Shown here piece after piece: positions 9,990-18,872 of a stretch of 64,000 nt of DNA. The notes under the pieces were generated by a model that saw only the letters and a list, made by a program, of their open reading frames with translations, searched no databases and was not told where the DNA came from. Source of the DNA: Streptomyces pluripotens. Lineage in GTDB: Bacteria; Actinomycetota; Actinomycetes; Streptomycetales; Streptomycetaceae. The DNA lies in assembly GCF_000802245.2 (NCBI RefSeq), contig NZ_CP021080.1, forward strand, positions 7,006,001 through 7,070,000. The letters are read 5' to 3'. The translations under genes and the position numbers were made by a program. Positions within the stretch are counted from its first letter, which is position 1, and each line of letters begins with the position of its first letter.

Positions 9990-10019
9990 TTGACAGTGCG
10001 CTCAGCACACAGATAGACA
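9990..10019 (+). promoter_or_regulatory. Candidate promoter for the gene at 10048
   Basis: A perfect TTGACA hexamer at 9990-9995 is followed, 18 bases later, by TAGACA at 10014-10019 (ATAGAC with 17-base spacing). This resembles an SigA/HrdB-type promoter with a poor -10. The GTG start lies about 28 bases downstream. Confidence 0.4.
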
Positions 10020-10047
10020 GCAGCTCTCGAAGGTCGAGAGGGGCACT

Positions 10048-10572
10048 GTGTACGAGCCGAACGTGGTCGGGGACTGGCAGGAGTACGACGGTCATGCCGG
10101 TCTGCGGGGCCGTGTGCACCGCCTGGAGGTGGCCGAGCCGCCACGCGGGCGCGACGACGCCGCCGTGGGGCTGACGTACTTCAGTCTCCGGGTGACCGTC
10201 GAGAACCGAGGTGCACGGCACTACGGGATCCACCTGGAGGACGGCCAGATCGACATCCGGGTCGGCCCGGACGGCGAGGGTGCCTTCATCGACTGGCGCA
10301 ACTCACAGTTCATCGAGGGCTTCGACGTGTACCCGCTGCGCAGGGCCACCGCCGTGCTCTACGCCGCCGCGCCCGAGACGGCCCTCACCCACGTGGACGT
10401 ACAGGTGCAGCTCCGGGTGGACGACGAGTGGACCGACCGCCGGCTGTGGGCGGGGGGCATCGGTGTCTCGGGGGTGACCGCGGCGGCCGCCCCCGCGGGC
10501 AGTGGACAGGGCGGTCTGGTCCACCAGGTCAGCGCCTTCCTGAGGGACCAGACGGAGCCCGGCACCGCCTGA
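10048..10572 (+). CDS. Hypothetical beta-rich protein
   Basis: A 174-residue protein without signal peptide or membrane segment. The middle part (LTYFSLRVTVENRGARHYGI, then GAFIDWRNSQFIEGFDVYPL and ETALTHVDVQVQLRVDDEWT) looks like an immunoglobulin-like beta sandwich similar to DUF4352-type domains, which often have an extracellular or binding role; no enzymatic motif is seen. The GTG at 10048 follows CGAGAGGGG. Codon usage is normal for the genome. It converges with hemC. Function unknown. Confidence 0.72.
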   Translation: MYEPNVVGDWQEYDGHAGLRGRVHRLEVAEPPRGRDDAAVGLTYFSLRVTVENRGARHYGIHLEDGQIDIRVGPDGEGAFIDWRNSQFIEGFDVYPLRRATAVLYAAAPETALTHVDVQVQLRVDDEWTDRRLWAGGIGVSGVTAAAAPAGSGQGGLVHQVSAFLRDQTEPGTA

Positions 10573-10647
10573 CCGGACCGGCTCCGGGCTCCCGCCCGCC
10601 GCTTCCTGCGTCCCTCGGTGCCATGGTCGGCCGCGGGCGCGCGCCGA

Positions 10648-11583
10648 TCAGTGCGGGATGCCGTCGATGATCTCCCGCGCCCCCTGTCGGAGGAGTGCCA
10701 CCGCGACCGATGTGCCGAGAGTGGCCGGGTCGAGTCGGCCCGCCCACTCGTGGGCGTTCAGCCGGGTCTTGCCGTCCGGAGTGAACACGCAGGCCCGCAG
10801 GGACAGCTCACCACTGCGGTCCGTCCGCGCGTAGCCGGCGATCGGGCTGTTGCAGTGTCCTTGCAGCACGTGCAGGAACGTCCGTTCGGTCGTGGCTTCC
10901 CGGTGCGTCGCCGGGTCTCCGAGCCCGCTGACGGCGTCGATCAGCTCGGTGTCGTCCTCCCTGCACTGCAGGGCGAGGATGCCGGCTCCGATCGGCGGCA
11001 TCATCGTCTCGGGGGACAGGACCTCACTGATCACGTCTGTCCGGCCGATCCGCTCCACACCCGAGACGGCCAGCAGCAGCGCGTCCGCCTCCCCGGCCGC
11101 CAGCTTCTCCAATCGGCGGTTGGCGTTGCCCCGGAACGGTACGCACTCCAGATGCGGGTGTGTGGCGGCCAGCTGGGCGACCCGGCGCACCGAGGAGGTG
11201 CCGATCCGGGTGCCGGTCGGCAACTCGTCCAGGGTGAGCCCGCCCGGGTGCACCAGCGCGTCCCGGATGTCGTCCCGCTTCAGGAACGCGGCGAACGCGG
11301 TCCCGGCGGGCAGCGGCCGATCGGCGGGTACGTCCTTGACGCAGTGCACCGCCAGATCTGCCTCGCCGGCCAGGAGTGCGGCATCCACCTCCTTGGTGAA
11401 GGCCCCTTTGCCCTCGACTTCGGACAGATCGCCGAGCCATGTGTCGCCGGTGGTCCGCACCGGGACCACCGCAGTGCGCACACCGGGGTGCAGCGTGGTC
11501 AACTCGGTGCGCACACGCTCGACTTGGGCCAAAGCCATGGGGGAGTCACGGGAGACGATACGGATCAGTTCGGGAACCGGCAT
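10648..11583 (-). CDS. hemC: Porphobilinogen deaminase (hydroxymethylbilane synthase), stand-alone copy
   Basis: Polymerises four porphobilinogens into hydroxymethylbilane in tetrapyrrole synthesis. The 311 residues show the family's [17 protein letters not shown] start, the [20 protein letters not shown] loop, [20 protein letters not shown] and [11 protein letters not shown]. The dipyrromethane cofactor is expected on Cys244 in [13 protein letters not shown], in the same place as E. coli Cys242. The usual hemA-hemC-hemD neighbours are absent, so this is probably a second paralogue outside the main hem operon, perhaps linked to a specialised tetrapyrrole or simply a spare copy. The ligase gene ends 49 bases downstream of its start on the same strand. 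Confidence 0.93.
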   Translation of the reverse strand: MPVPELIRIVSRDSPMALAQVERVRTELTTLHPGVRTAVVPVRTTGDTWLGDLSEVEGKGAFTKEVDAALLAGEADLAVHCVKDVPADRPLPAGTAFAAFLKRDDIRDALVHPGGLTLDELPTGTRIGTSSVRRVAQLAATHPHLECVPFRGNANRRLEKLAAGEADALLLAVSGVERIGRTDVISEVLSPETMMPPIGAGILALQCREDDTELIDAVSGLGDPATHREATTERTFLHVLQGHCNSPIAGYARTDRSGELSLRACVFTPDGKTRLNAHEWAGRLDPATLGTSVAVALLRQGAREIIDGIPH

Positions 11584-11632
11584 GCGGACACGATAGACCC
11601 CGAGAGCATCGCCCGCCCCGGTTGTCGGGCTT

Positions 11633-12619
11633 TTACACGCAGCCCTCAGGAAGGTCCGCAGCTGACTCCTGCGGTGTCAGGTCCGGGCGCAGCCGCAGCC
11701 ATGACGGCTGGCGCAGCAGCCCGGCCCGGGTCCGGGTGCTGTAGCTCACCTCGCCCACCACTCGGGGCAGCACCCAGTGGGCGTCCGGGATGCGCGGCAC
11801 CGGATCGAAGGGGCAGCGACTGCTCGCCATCTTGCCCAACAACGCTGCCAGTTCCGTCCGCTCCGCCTCGCTCCAGCCGGTGCCCACCCTGCCCACGTAC
11901 CGCAGCCGGCCACCCGCTCGCTGACCGGCCAGCACGGCGCCGGGCAGCCCGGTCATCCGTCCCTTGCCGGGTAGCCAACCGCCGACGATCACGTCTGCTG
12001 CGCGCATGTTCCGGATCTTGATCCAGGCGCGGGAGCGCACCCCGGGCTCGTATACCGAGTCCAGCCGTTTGCACACCAGACCTTCCAGGCCGTGCTCCCG
12101 GGTGGCCCGCAGTGCCTGGGCGCCGTGGCCGGTGGCGGCGGCCGGCGTCGACCAGTACGGCCCGGCCAGGTTCAACTCCTCCAGCCGTGTCCGCCGCTGC
12201 ACATACGGCAACCGCACCAAGGACTCCTCCAGGTACGGCACGTCGAACAGCACCAGGTGCACCGGCACCAGGGCCGCCCGGAGCGCAGCCCGTGCGGGGG
12301 CATGCGCGAGGCCCATCCGGCTCTGCAGCAGTTGGAAGTCGGCCCTGCCCTGCGCATCCAGGGCCAGCACCTCGCCGTCCAGGATGGCGGGAGTGGCGCC
12401 CAGGGCGCCACCGAGCGGCCGGAGTTCGGGATAGGCCGCGGTGATGTCCTCGCCCGAACGGGAGCGCAGCCGCACACTGCCGTCACCGGGTAGATAAGCC
12501 ATTACCCGCTGGCCGTCCTGCTTGGTCTCGTAGGCCCATAGCTCGTCCTGGGCGGCGGGTGGCAGCGTACCGGGGGTGGCGAGCATCGGCGCGATGGGAG
12601 GCAGGGGCGCGGCGGTCAC
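11633..12619 (-). CDS. ATP-dependent DNA ligase (LigC/LigD-ligase type)
   Basis: A 328-residue nucleotidyltransferase plus OB-fold protein that seals DNA nicks using ATP. Motif I is YETKQDGQR with the adenylated Lys at residue 33; motif III is ILDGEVLAL; motif [16 protein letters not shown]; motif V WIKIRN. The C-terminal OB domain runs from [17 protein letters not shown]. The primase and nuclease domains of full-length LigD are absent, so it is a stand-alone ligase of the kind many streptomycetes carry for end joining or repair. The motif I context KQDG (usually KWDG or KLDG) is a small deviation. It may be cotranscribed after hemC. Confidence 0.92.
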   Translation of the reverse strand: MTAAPLPPIAPMLATPGTLPPAAQDELWAYETKQDGQRVMAYLPGDGSVRLRSRSGEDITAAYPELRPLGGALGATPAILDGEVLALDAQGRADFQLLQSRMGLAHAPARAALRAALVPVHLVLFDVPYLEESLVRLPYVQRRTRLEELNLAGPYWSTPAAATGHGAQALRATREHGLEGLVCKRLDSVYEPGVRSRAWIKIRNMRAADVIVGGWLPGKGRMTGLPGAVLAGQRAGGRLRYVGRVGTGWSEAERTELAALLGKMASSRCPFDPVPRIPDAHWVLPRVVGEVSYSTRTRAGLLRQPSWLRLRPDLTPQESAADLPEGCV

Positions 12620-13159
12620 GGAGGGAGGTCTCGACCGGATCCAACGGCCTCACGCGGATTTCGGTACCGGTTCCCCTGAACGGATCCGTCGCGCCGGGAA
12701 GTGTGGTCGTGGTCGGAGACGGCCCGACCGGGAAGGGGCGACGGCGGTCCGCCTCGACGACGACATGGCGTGGACGCGGTGCGCGCCCCGCTGCGCAGGA
12801 TGCGCGAACCGAGCCCGGCCGAACTCGCGAACCGCGCCTACGAGCCGCACGAAGAGGTCGACCGGCCGGGATCGTTCCTGTCCTGCGAGCGGTGCACCGA
12901 CCGCGCCGGTTTCGAGGCGCAGCGGGAGACCGGTCATGTCGCCGAGCTGATCAGGGGAACCGATTCCCGCTGCTGACCGAGCCGACCGTCACCTTGGCCG
13001 AGACGCTGTGAACCGGGACTCTTCTGCTCAGGAGCATCGGTGGCGGTCTTGGCCGGGGCGGCTCGCGCGTGGCTGCCTGATCGCCCCTTCCCCGAGGACA
13101 GCCGGCCCTGGTTCCTACCGTCCAGTAATATCCGGCAGCAGGTCATCAGAGGAGGAACC
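12620..13159. other. Gap with only fragmentary coding signal
   Basis: No complete gene. Coding-like sequence shifts between frames: one frame gives AVRLDDDMAWTRC around 12748-12786, another continues from 12779 to 12976. This looks like a decayed small gene. The last 60 bases carry the ribosome site of the DoxX-like gene. Confidence 0.4.
12779..12976 (+). CDS. Possible small hypothetical protein or gene remnant
   Basis: A 65-residue open frame with high third-position GC, containing SPAELANRAYEPHEEVDRPG and then a CERC pair and a terminal Cys, which could bind metal. No ribosome site precedes the GTG at 12779, and the sequence immediately upstream reads sensibly in a different frame, so this may be the tail of a broken gene rather than an intact one. 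I recognise no family. Confidence 0.3.
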   Translation: MRAPLRRMREPSPAELANRAYEPHEEVDRPGSFLSCERCTDRAGFEAQRETGHVAELIRGTDSRC

Positions 13160-13540
13160 GTGCCCCGGTCCGAACGCTCACCCCTACTGCTCGCCGGTCT
13201 GCTCGCCGCCGCCGGAGCCGCGCATTTCACCGCCCCGCGCCAGTTCGACGCGATCGTTCCCCGCGCTCTGCCGGGATCACCCAGAACCTGGACGTACGCC
13301 AGCGGGATCGCCGAACTGGCCCTTGCGGCCGGGATCGCCGCGCCGCGGACGCGCGCGACGGCCGCGAAGGCGGCGGCGGCCTTCTTCGTCGGGGTCTTCC
13401 CGGCGAACGTACGGATGGCCGTGGACTGGCGGCATCGGCCCGCGCCGCTGAGGACGGCCGCCCTGGCGCGGCTGCCCTTGCAGGTGCCGTTGGTGCTGTG
13501 GGCCCGCGGGGTCGCCAGGAACGGGGAGGGGCGGCGGTGA
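13160..13540 (+). CDS. DoxX-like membrane protein
   Basis: A 126-residue integral membrane protein with four hydrophobic segments: LLLAGLLAAAGAAHF, YASGIAELALAAGI, AAKAAAAFFVGVFPANVRMA and ALARLPLQVPLVLW. The AHF...FDAIVPRALPGSPRTW pattern and ELALAAGI segment match small DoxX/DUF4267-like actinobacterial proteins. The GTG at 13160 sits behind AGAGGAGGAACC, a strong ribosome site, so I reject the longer frame. Its stop overlaps the GTG of the peroxiredoxin gene, which suggests a shared redox-related transcript. Confidence 0.78.
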   Translation: MPRSERSPLLLAGLLAAAGAAHFTAPRQFDAIVPRALPGSPRTWTYASGIAELALAAGIAAPRTRATAAKAAAAFFVGVFPANVRMAVDWRHRPAPLRTAALARLPLQVPLVLWARGVARNGEGRR

Positions 13541-14007
13541 CGGCGCGTATCGAGGTCGGGGACGAGATCGAGGATTTCGCCCTGCCCGACGAGACCGGTA
13601 CCACTCGCAGGCTCACCGAACTGCTGGCCGACGGTCCGGTCGTCCTCTTCTTCTACCCTGCGGCCCTCACCCCTGGCTGCACCGCCGAGGCCTGCCACTT
13701 CCGCGACCTCGCCACAGAGTTTGCCGCGCTGGGAGCCCGGCCCGTCGGGATCAGCGGTGACAGCGTGCACAAGCAGCAGGAGTTCTCCGGTCGGCACACC
13801 CTCGGCATGCCGCTGCTCTCGGACGGTGACGGAACCGTGTCTGAGCGGTTCGGCGTCAAGCGAGGGTTTTCGCTCGCCCCGACCAGGCGGGTCACCTTCG
13901 TCGTTGACGAGAACCGAACCGTGTTGGAGGTCGTGCGCAGCGAACTACGCATGAACGCGCACGCGGACCGGGCTCTCGCCGCCTTGCGTGACCGCCGAAG
14001 CAGCTGA
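13537..14007 (+). CDS. Peroxiredoxin (BCP/PrxQ type)
   Basis: A 156-residue thiol peroxidase that reduces H2O2 and organic hydroperoxides. The peroxidatic Cys48 is in YPAALTPGCTAEACHF, with the resolving Cys53 five residues on, the atypical 2-Cys BCP pattern; the GDSVHKQQEFSGRHTL and PLLSDGDGTVSERFGV segments are also typical. It starts at a GTG overlapping the previous stop (GTGA) and its last 20 bases overlap the next gene, so three genes are tightly packed and probably co-transcribed with the PP2C sensor downstream. Confidence 0.93.
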   Translation: MTARIEVGDEIEDFALPDETGTTRRLTELLADGPVVLFFYPAALTPGCTAEACHFRDLATEFAALGARPVGISGDSVHKQQEFSGRHTLGMPLLSDGDGTVSERFGVKRGFSLAPTRRVTFVVDENRTVLEVVRSELRMNAHADRALAALRDRRSS

Positions 14008-16390
14008 ACAGGGCCGTCCCGCGCTTGATGCACCGGAACAATCGGATCATCCTGTTCATATGGAGCAAGTCGCCGCCGTGGCGGTCGTCGATGCCCAGGG
14101 CAGGGTGACCGGGTGGAGCACGGCCGCGCGGCTGCTCACGGGGCACTCGGCCGAGGAAGTCGTGGGCCGTCCTGTGACCGATCTGCTCGACGGGAACCTC
14201 CCCCGCGGCATACTGGGTGCGCGTTCCGGAACGGTGTCCCTGCGACACCGCGACGGTCACCGCATCGAGCTGAACCTCTCTGCCCGCCCGATCCTCGGCG
14301 CCGACGGCAGGCACACGGGCTTCGTCGTCACCGCTGAACCGCCCGGACCCGCGCTGGCGGCCCGTGCCTTCCAACAGGCGTCCATGGCCATGTCCGTCTT
14401 CGACCTGCAGCAGCGCTACCTGCGGGTCAACGACGTCGCCTCCCATCTAATGGGCGTTTCCGAGGAGGCGCTGCACGGCCGTTTCTACCCCGATACCGTC
14501 GAGGACGCGGAGCACAGCCGTGGATTCCTCGCGCATCTGCGCCAGGTCGCCGAGACAGGCCTGCCGGTCCGTTACGAGAGCTTCACCAGCGCCCCCGCCC
14601 TGAACCGGGAACACGCCTGGAGCATCGAGATGTGGCCGCTGTGCGACGACTCCGGCGAGCCGACCGCGGTCGCGCTCGCCGCTCTGGACAGCAGCGAACA
14701 GCACTGGGCCCGGCGCCGCCTCGCCCTGCTGAACGAGGCGGCGACCGGGATCGGCACCACCCTGGACGTGGTGCGCACGGCTGAGGAACTCATCGGTCTG
14801 CTGGTCCCGCAGTACGCCGACTTCGCCAGCGTCGACCTGCTCGACTGGGTCCTCGGAGCCGATGAGCCGCCCAGGACCCAGGACGACGGAGTCGTGCTCC
14901 GCCGCGTCGCCCATGGCTCCACCCGGCCGGGCAACCCCGGCGCGGCCGTCCGCCTCGGCGAGGCAGACTTCTACCCGCCCTCCGTACCGCCCGCCCGGGC
15001 GCTGCGTGAGGGCCGTGCCGTGCTCAGCCAAGCCGACGAACCCGACTTCGCGCAATGGCTCGCCGAGCGCAACGCACGTTCACCCCAGGGGCGCCCGTTC
15101 CGCAAGGGCGTCCACTCCCTGATCGCGGTGCCGCTCCGGGCCCGGGGCATCACCCTGGGCGTCGCGGTCTGCGTCCGCATGGCCCACCCGGACGACTACG
15201 CTTCCGACGACGCCGTGTTCGCCGAGGAACTCGCCAGCCGCGCCGCCGTCTGCATCGACAACGCCCGACGTTTCGCCCGTGAACGCGCCACGGCCCTCGC
15301 GCTCCAGCACAGCCTGCTCCCGCAGGGGCTGCCCGGACAGGCCGCGCTGGACGTCGCCCACCGGTATCTGCCCTGCGGATCACTGGCCGGCATAGGCGGT
15401 GACTGGTTCGACGTCATCCCGCTCTCCGGCAGCCGGGTCGGCCTGGTCGTGGGCGACGTGGTCGGCCACGGCATCCAGTCCTCGGCGACCATGGGGCGGC
15501 TGCGGACGGCCGTACGCACCCTCGCCGACGTGGACCTGCCGCCGGACGAACTCCTCACCCACCTCGACGACCTGGTCACACACCTGGCTTCGGAGGACAG
15601 CAGTGAGGAGGTCGCCGAACTCGGTGCCACCTGTCTCTACGCCGTGTACGACCCCGTCTCCCGCAGGCTGACGCTTGCCGCCGCAGGCCATCCGGCGCCG
15701 GTCGTTGTCCTGCCCGGCAGTACCGCCGAGTTCGTCCCCCTGATCGCAGGGCCGCCGCTCGGCGTCGGGGGGCTGCCTTTCGAGGCGACGGAACTGGACC
15801 TGCCCGAGGGCTCCGTCGTCGCCCTCTACACCGACGGCCTGATCGAGGATCGCGACCGGGACCCGGACGGCGCGTCCGAAGAACTGAGGCGCGCGCTGGG
15901 GACACCCGCGGACACCCTGGACGCCCTGTGCGACAACATCCTCAAGGCCGTCCTGCCCGACCAGCCAGGTGACGACGTCGCGCTGCTGCTGGCCTGCACC
16001 CGTGCTCTCGGCACCGACCGGGTTGCCACCTGGGACGTCTCGCCCGACCCCGCCCAGGTCGCCGTTCTCAGACAGGCGGCCGGTGAGCGACTGGCCGCCT
16101 GGGGGCTGGAGGAGACCGCATTCGTCACGGAACTCGTCGTCAGTGAACTCGTCACCAATGCCATCCGCTACGGCGTACCGCCCATCCAGCTCCGGCTGAT
16201 CCGCGACCGTGCCCTCATCTGCGAGGTCTCCGACGCCAGTTCCACCTCGCCGCACCTACGTCGGGCACACGCGTACGACGAGGGCGGTCGCGGACTGCTT
16301 CTGGTCGCCCAACTCACCCAGCGCTGGGGCAGTCGGCAGACCGGCATCGGCAAGACCATCTGGGCCGAACAGCCGCTCCCTGGCGCGTGA
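13988..16390 (+). CDS. PAS-GAF-SpoIIE phosphatase-ATPase sensor protein
   Basis: An 800-residue regulator of the RsbU/RsbW type. In order: PAS domain (VAAVAVVDAQGRVTGWSTAA, about residues 25-110), second PAS (MSVFDLQQRYLRVND, about 130-230), GAF (about 250-430), SpoIIE/PP2C phosphatase (GGDWFDVIPLSGSRVGLVVG, VALYTDGLIEDRDRD, DDVALLLA, about 440-660) and a C-terminal HATPase (VSELVTNAIRYG, GGRGLLLVAQLTQRWG, about 670-800). Such proteins dephosphorylate STAS anti-anti-sigma factors and can phosphorylate them through the ATPase. The GTG start overlaps the peroxiredoxin gene by 20 bases. Coupling to a peroxidase suggests, but does not prove, an oxidative-stress input. Confidence 0.92.
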   Translation: MTAEAAEQGRPALDAPEQSDHPVHMEQVAAVAVVDAQGRVTGWSTAARLLTGHSAEEVVGRPVTDLLDGNLPRGILGARSGTVSLRHRDGHRIELNLSARPILGADGRHTGFVVTAEPPGPALAARAFQQASMAMSVFDLQQRYLRVNDVASHLMGVSEEALHGRFYPDTVEDAEHSRGFLAHLRQVAETGLPVRYESFTSAPALNREHAWSIEMWPLCDDSGEPTAVALAALDSSEQHWARRRLALLNEAATGIGTTLDVVRTAEELIGLLVPQYADFASVDLLDWVLGADEPPRTQDDGVVLRRVAHGSTRPGNPGAAVRLGEADFYPPSVPPARALREGRAVLSQADEPDFAQWLAERNARSPQGRPFRKGVHSLIAVPLRARGITLGVAVCVRMAHPDDYASDDAVFAEELASRAAVCIDNARRFARERATALALQHSLLPQGLPGQAALDVAHRYLPCGSLAGIGGDWFDVIPLSGSRVGLVVGDVVGHGIQSSATMGRLRTAVRTLADVDLPPDELLTHLDDLVTHLASEDSSEEVAELGATCLYAVYDPVSRRLTLAAAGHPAPVVVLPGSTAEFVPLIAGPPLGVGGLPFEATELDLPEGSVVALYTDGLIEDRDRDPDGASEELRRALGTPADTLDALCDNILKAVLPDQPGDDVALLLACTRALGTDRVATWDVSPDPAQVAVLRQAAGERLAAWGLEETAFVTELVVSELVTNAIRYGVPPIQLRLIRDRALICEVSDASSTSPHLRRAHAYDEGGRGLLLVAQLTQRWGSRQTGIGKTIWAEQPLPGA

Positions 16391-16503
16391 CCACAGCCTG
16401 AGCACTACCTGGTGACCGGATGCGGCCGTAGGGGACTCGAAGCCCGGGGCCGCGATGCCACGATCGCTGCCTGGAACCGGTACGGACGAGCAGGGGAGCG
16501 CGT

Positions 16504-17652
16504 ATGACGACGCACAGGGCCACCGTGGGCCGGACAGCGACGGAGCAGGCCGGGGGCGTGGAGGTGAAGCCGGTCTCCGGGCACACCGGAGCCGAGATCA
16601 CCGGCGTCGACCTCGCCCGCCCGCTGGACGCCGCCGTGGTGGCCTTGATCAGGCAGGCGGTGCTGCGCTGGAAGGTGGTGTTCTTCCGTGGGCAGAAGCT
16701 GGACCACGCCGGGCACGTCGCCTTCGCCCGCCGCTTCGGCGATCCGGTCGTCCTCGGTCACAGGGGCAGCGCCTCACCGGCCGACTTCCCCGAGGTGGAG
16801 ACCACCGCGGACCGGCTGGAACTGGGCGGCCGGTTCGGCATGGAGCACGAGGAGTGGCTACGGCGGCGCCGGCACACCCTGCTGCGGGGCTGGCACTGCG
16901 ACCACGGCGCCCGCATCGATCCACCGGCCGCGACCATCCTGCGCGCCGAGACCGTGCCGCCTTACGGCGGCGACACCACCTGGGCCAACCTGGTTACCGC
17001 GTACGCCGGGCTGTCAGCACCGGTCCGCGCCTTTGTGGACGGGTTGCGCGCCGAGCACCGGCTCGGCGTCGGCTACCAACCACGACCCGGCGACGACGCC
17101 TACGTCCGTCACCTGTTGGACCATCAGGTCGCCTCCGTCCACCCGCTGGTCCGGGTGCACCCGGAGACGGGGGAACGGGTGTTGTTCGTCAACGGCTACT
17201 ACCTGGAGCAGATCGTGGACGTCTCCCGCGCGGAGAGCGCGGCCTTGCTCCAGATGCTGCTGGAGCAGGCGGTCCGTCCCGAATACACGGTCCGCTTCCG
17301 TTGGGAGCCCGGCAGCGTCGCCTTCTGGGACAACCGGGCCACCGTCCACCTCGCCCCCGGGGACAACGCCCACCTGGGCTACCCGCGGATCATGCACCGG
17401 GTGATGTTGGCCGGGGACGTGCCCATGGGGACGGACGGCAGGGAGCCGTACGGAAACAAGATGTCGCTTCCGGCAGTGTGCCTCGTTGACCTGGTATGGC
17501 GTTTTCGGAGGGGGAGCACGGTCAACTCGCCGTGCGGTTCGAGGTATTGCTGCCGCATCTGGACGAGCGGCAGCGGCGTTTGCTGCTGGCGGCCGAGGCG
17601 AGGTTGCTGGGGCATGGCGGTGTCCGGGCCGTCGCGCGGGTCGCGGGGGTGA
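16504..17652 (+). CDS. TauD/TfdA-family dioxygenase, 3' end disrupted by an insertion sequence
   Basis: Fe(II)/2-oxoglutarate dioxygenase of the taurine/2,4-D dioxygenase family. The 2-His-1-carboxylate iron site is visible as HCD in RGWHCDHGARIDPP and the distal His in YPRIMHRVML; RFRWEPGSVAFWDNRATVH carries the usual 2-oxoglutarate-binding region. Native sequence stops at about 17439-17440 (VPMGTDG); from there the frame runs into IS DNA until 17652 and codes for a foreign Cys/Arg-rich tail. The natural tail of about 16-18 residues appears to survive beyond the IS at 19597 onward. The catalytic core is intact, so the product could still fold, but the long unnatural tail makes loss of function likely. 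Confidence 0.88.
   Translation: MTTHRATVGRTATEQAGGVEVKPVSGHTGAEITGVDLARPLDAAVVALIRQAVLRWKVVFFRGQKLDHAGHVAFARRFGDPVVLGHRGSASPADFPEVETTADRLELGGRFGMEHEEWLRRRRHTLLRGWHCDHGARIDPPAATILRAETVPPYGGDTTWANLVTAYAGLSAPVRAFVDGLRAEHRLGVGYQPRPGDDAYVRHLLDHQVASVHPLVRVHPETGERVLFVNGYYLEQIVDVSRAESAALLQMLLEQAVRPEYTVRFRWEPGSVAFWDNRATVHLAPGDNAHLGYPRIMHRVMLAGDVPMGTDGREPYGNKMSLPAVCLVDLVWRFRRGSTVNSPCGSRYCCRIWTSGSGVCCWRPRRGCWGMAVSGPSRGSRG
17441..17460 (+). repeat. Left terminal inverted repeat of the IS
   Basis: GGGAGCCGTACGGAAACAAG; the first ten bases match the right end perfectly and 16 of 20 match overall. Confidence 0.75.
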
Positions 17653-18872
17653 GCGAGACCACGGTCCGCAGGGGTGTCTTCGAGCTGGAGGCAGGCGAGG
17701 CCCCACCACCTGCAGGCCGGACTCGCAGGTCGGGCGGGGGCCGCAAGCGGGCCGAGGAGGTCGATCCGGCTCTGCTGCCTGCGTTGATGGCGCTGGTCGA
17801 GCCGGATGAGCGGGGCGATCCGATGTCGCCGCTGCGGTGGACGACGAAGTCGCTGCGGAACCTCGCCGAGGAGCTGACGCGTCAGGGGCATCCGGTGTCC
17901 GCGATGACGGTGGGTCGGCTGCTGAAGGACAGCGGGTTCAGCCTCCAGGCCCAGGCCAAGACTCTGGAGGGAAAGCAGCACCCGGAGCGGGACGCCCAGT
18001 TCCGCTACCTCAACGAGCAGGTCAAGCAGCACCAGGCCGACGACGAGCCGGTCATCAGCGTGGACACGAAGAAGAAGGAGATGATCGGCCGACTGCCCAA
18101 CCCCGGACGGCAGTGGCGTCCGAAGGGCGACCCGGTCCGGGTCGACGACCACAGCTTCTTCTCCGGGCCGACGGGTGAAGCGGCGATCCCGTATGGCATC
18201 TACGATCTTTCGGCGGACACCGGCTGGGTCAATGTCGGCACCGACCACGACACCTCGGTCTTCGCGGTCACTTCGATCCGTCGCTGGTGGGAGGTTCGGG
18301 GTCGCCACGACTATCCGCAGGCCACCCGGCTGCTGATCACCGCGGACGCGGGTGGCTCCAACGGCTACCGCTTCCGCGTCTGGAAGGCGGAGCTGGCCAG
18401 ACTCGCCTCCGAGACGGGCCTGGCGATCACCGTCTGTCACTTCCCTCCCGGTACGTCGAAATGGAACAAGATCGAGCACCGGTTGTTCTCCCACATCACG
18501 ATGAACTGGCGGGGCCGCCCGTTGACCAGCTATGAAGTCGTTGTCCAGTCCATCGCCGCGACCCGCACCCGTAGTGGGCTGCGGGTCGAAGCGGAACTCG
18601 ACACCAGCCGCTATCCCCTTGGGCATCGCCATCAGCAAGGCCCAGCTGAAGGGCCTGCCCATCGAGTACCACGACACGCACGGCGCCTGGAACTACACCG
18701 TCCGCCCCATTGCCGACCATGTCGATGGCGAACTCGCCCAGGTCGCGGATCAGGACACAGCCCGCCGGCGGGTGCTCGACCTGCTGTCCGAGCCGGCCCT
18801 GACCGGGATGAGCCGCGAGGAACTGGCGGCCCTGTGCGGGAAGATCACGCCCGAGCTGGGCTCCCTGCGTGA
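17496..18872 (+). CDS. ISAzo13-family transposase, catalytic part (frame shifts at 18615-18618)
   Basis: DDE transposase that cuts and joins the element's ends. Up to residue 374 it matches the family: N-terminal helix-turn-helix (GGVRAVARVAGVSETTVRRG), then DDE core with VISVDTKKKEMIG, LLITADAGGSNGYRFR and TSKWNKIEHRLFSHITMNW. At TAT-CCC-CTT (18612-18620) the normal ending YPLGIAISKAQLKG is found in the +1 frame, so everything this frame encodes after about 18618 is out-of-register sequence. A +1 slip of tRNA-Pro on CCCC restores the expected sequence exactly (YP-LGIAI). Whether the shift is programmed or a mutation cannot be told from one copy. Confidence 0.85.
   Translation: MAFSEGEHGQLAVRFEVLLPHLDERQRRLLLAAEARLLGHGGVRAVARVAGVSETTVRRGVFELEAGEAPPPAGRTRRSGGGRKRAEEVDPALLPALMALVEPDERGDPMSPLRWTTKSLRNLAEELTRQGHPVSAMTVGRLLKDSGFSLQAQAKTLEGKQHPERDAQFRYLNEQVKQHQADDEPVISVDTKKKEMIGRLPNPGRQWRPKGDPVRVDDHSFFSGPTGEAAIPYGIYDLSADTGWVNVGTDHDTSVFAVTSIRRWWEVRGRHDYPQATRLLITADAGGSNGYRFRVWKAELARLASETGLAITVCHFPPGTSKWNKIEHRLFSHITMNWRGRPLTSYEVVVQSIAATRTRSGLRVEAELDTSRYPLGHRHQQGPAEGPAHRVPRHARRLELHRPPHCRPCRWRTRPGRGSGHSPPAGARPAVRAGPDRDEPRGTGGPVREDHARAGLPA

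Larger units (their letters stand above)
9522..10047. other. Intergenic region between divergent sigma factor and hypothetical gene
   Basis: No gene supported across 526 bases. It carries a tandem repeat of GTCGCATCCCG around 9753-9777, an AT-rich palindrome at 9937-9951 and a promoter candidate at 9990-10019, all described separately. The A+T content rises towards 9640-9680 and 9930-10020, as expected of promoter DNA. Confidence 0.5.

Noticed and set aside
16504-17652. Reading the dioxygenase as a natural 382-residue protein
   Set aside because: The last 70 residues are Cys/Arg/Gly-rich and are encoded by IS DNA that is the transposase gene in another frame.
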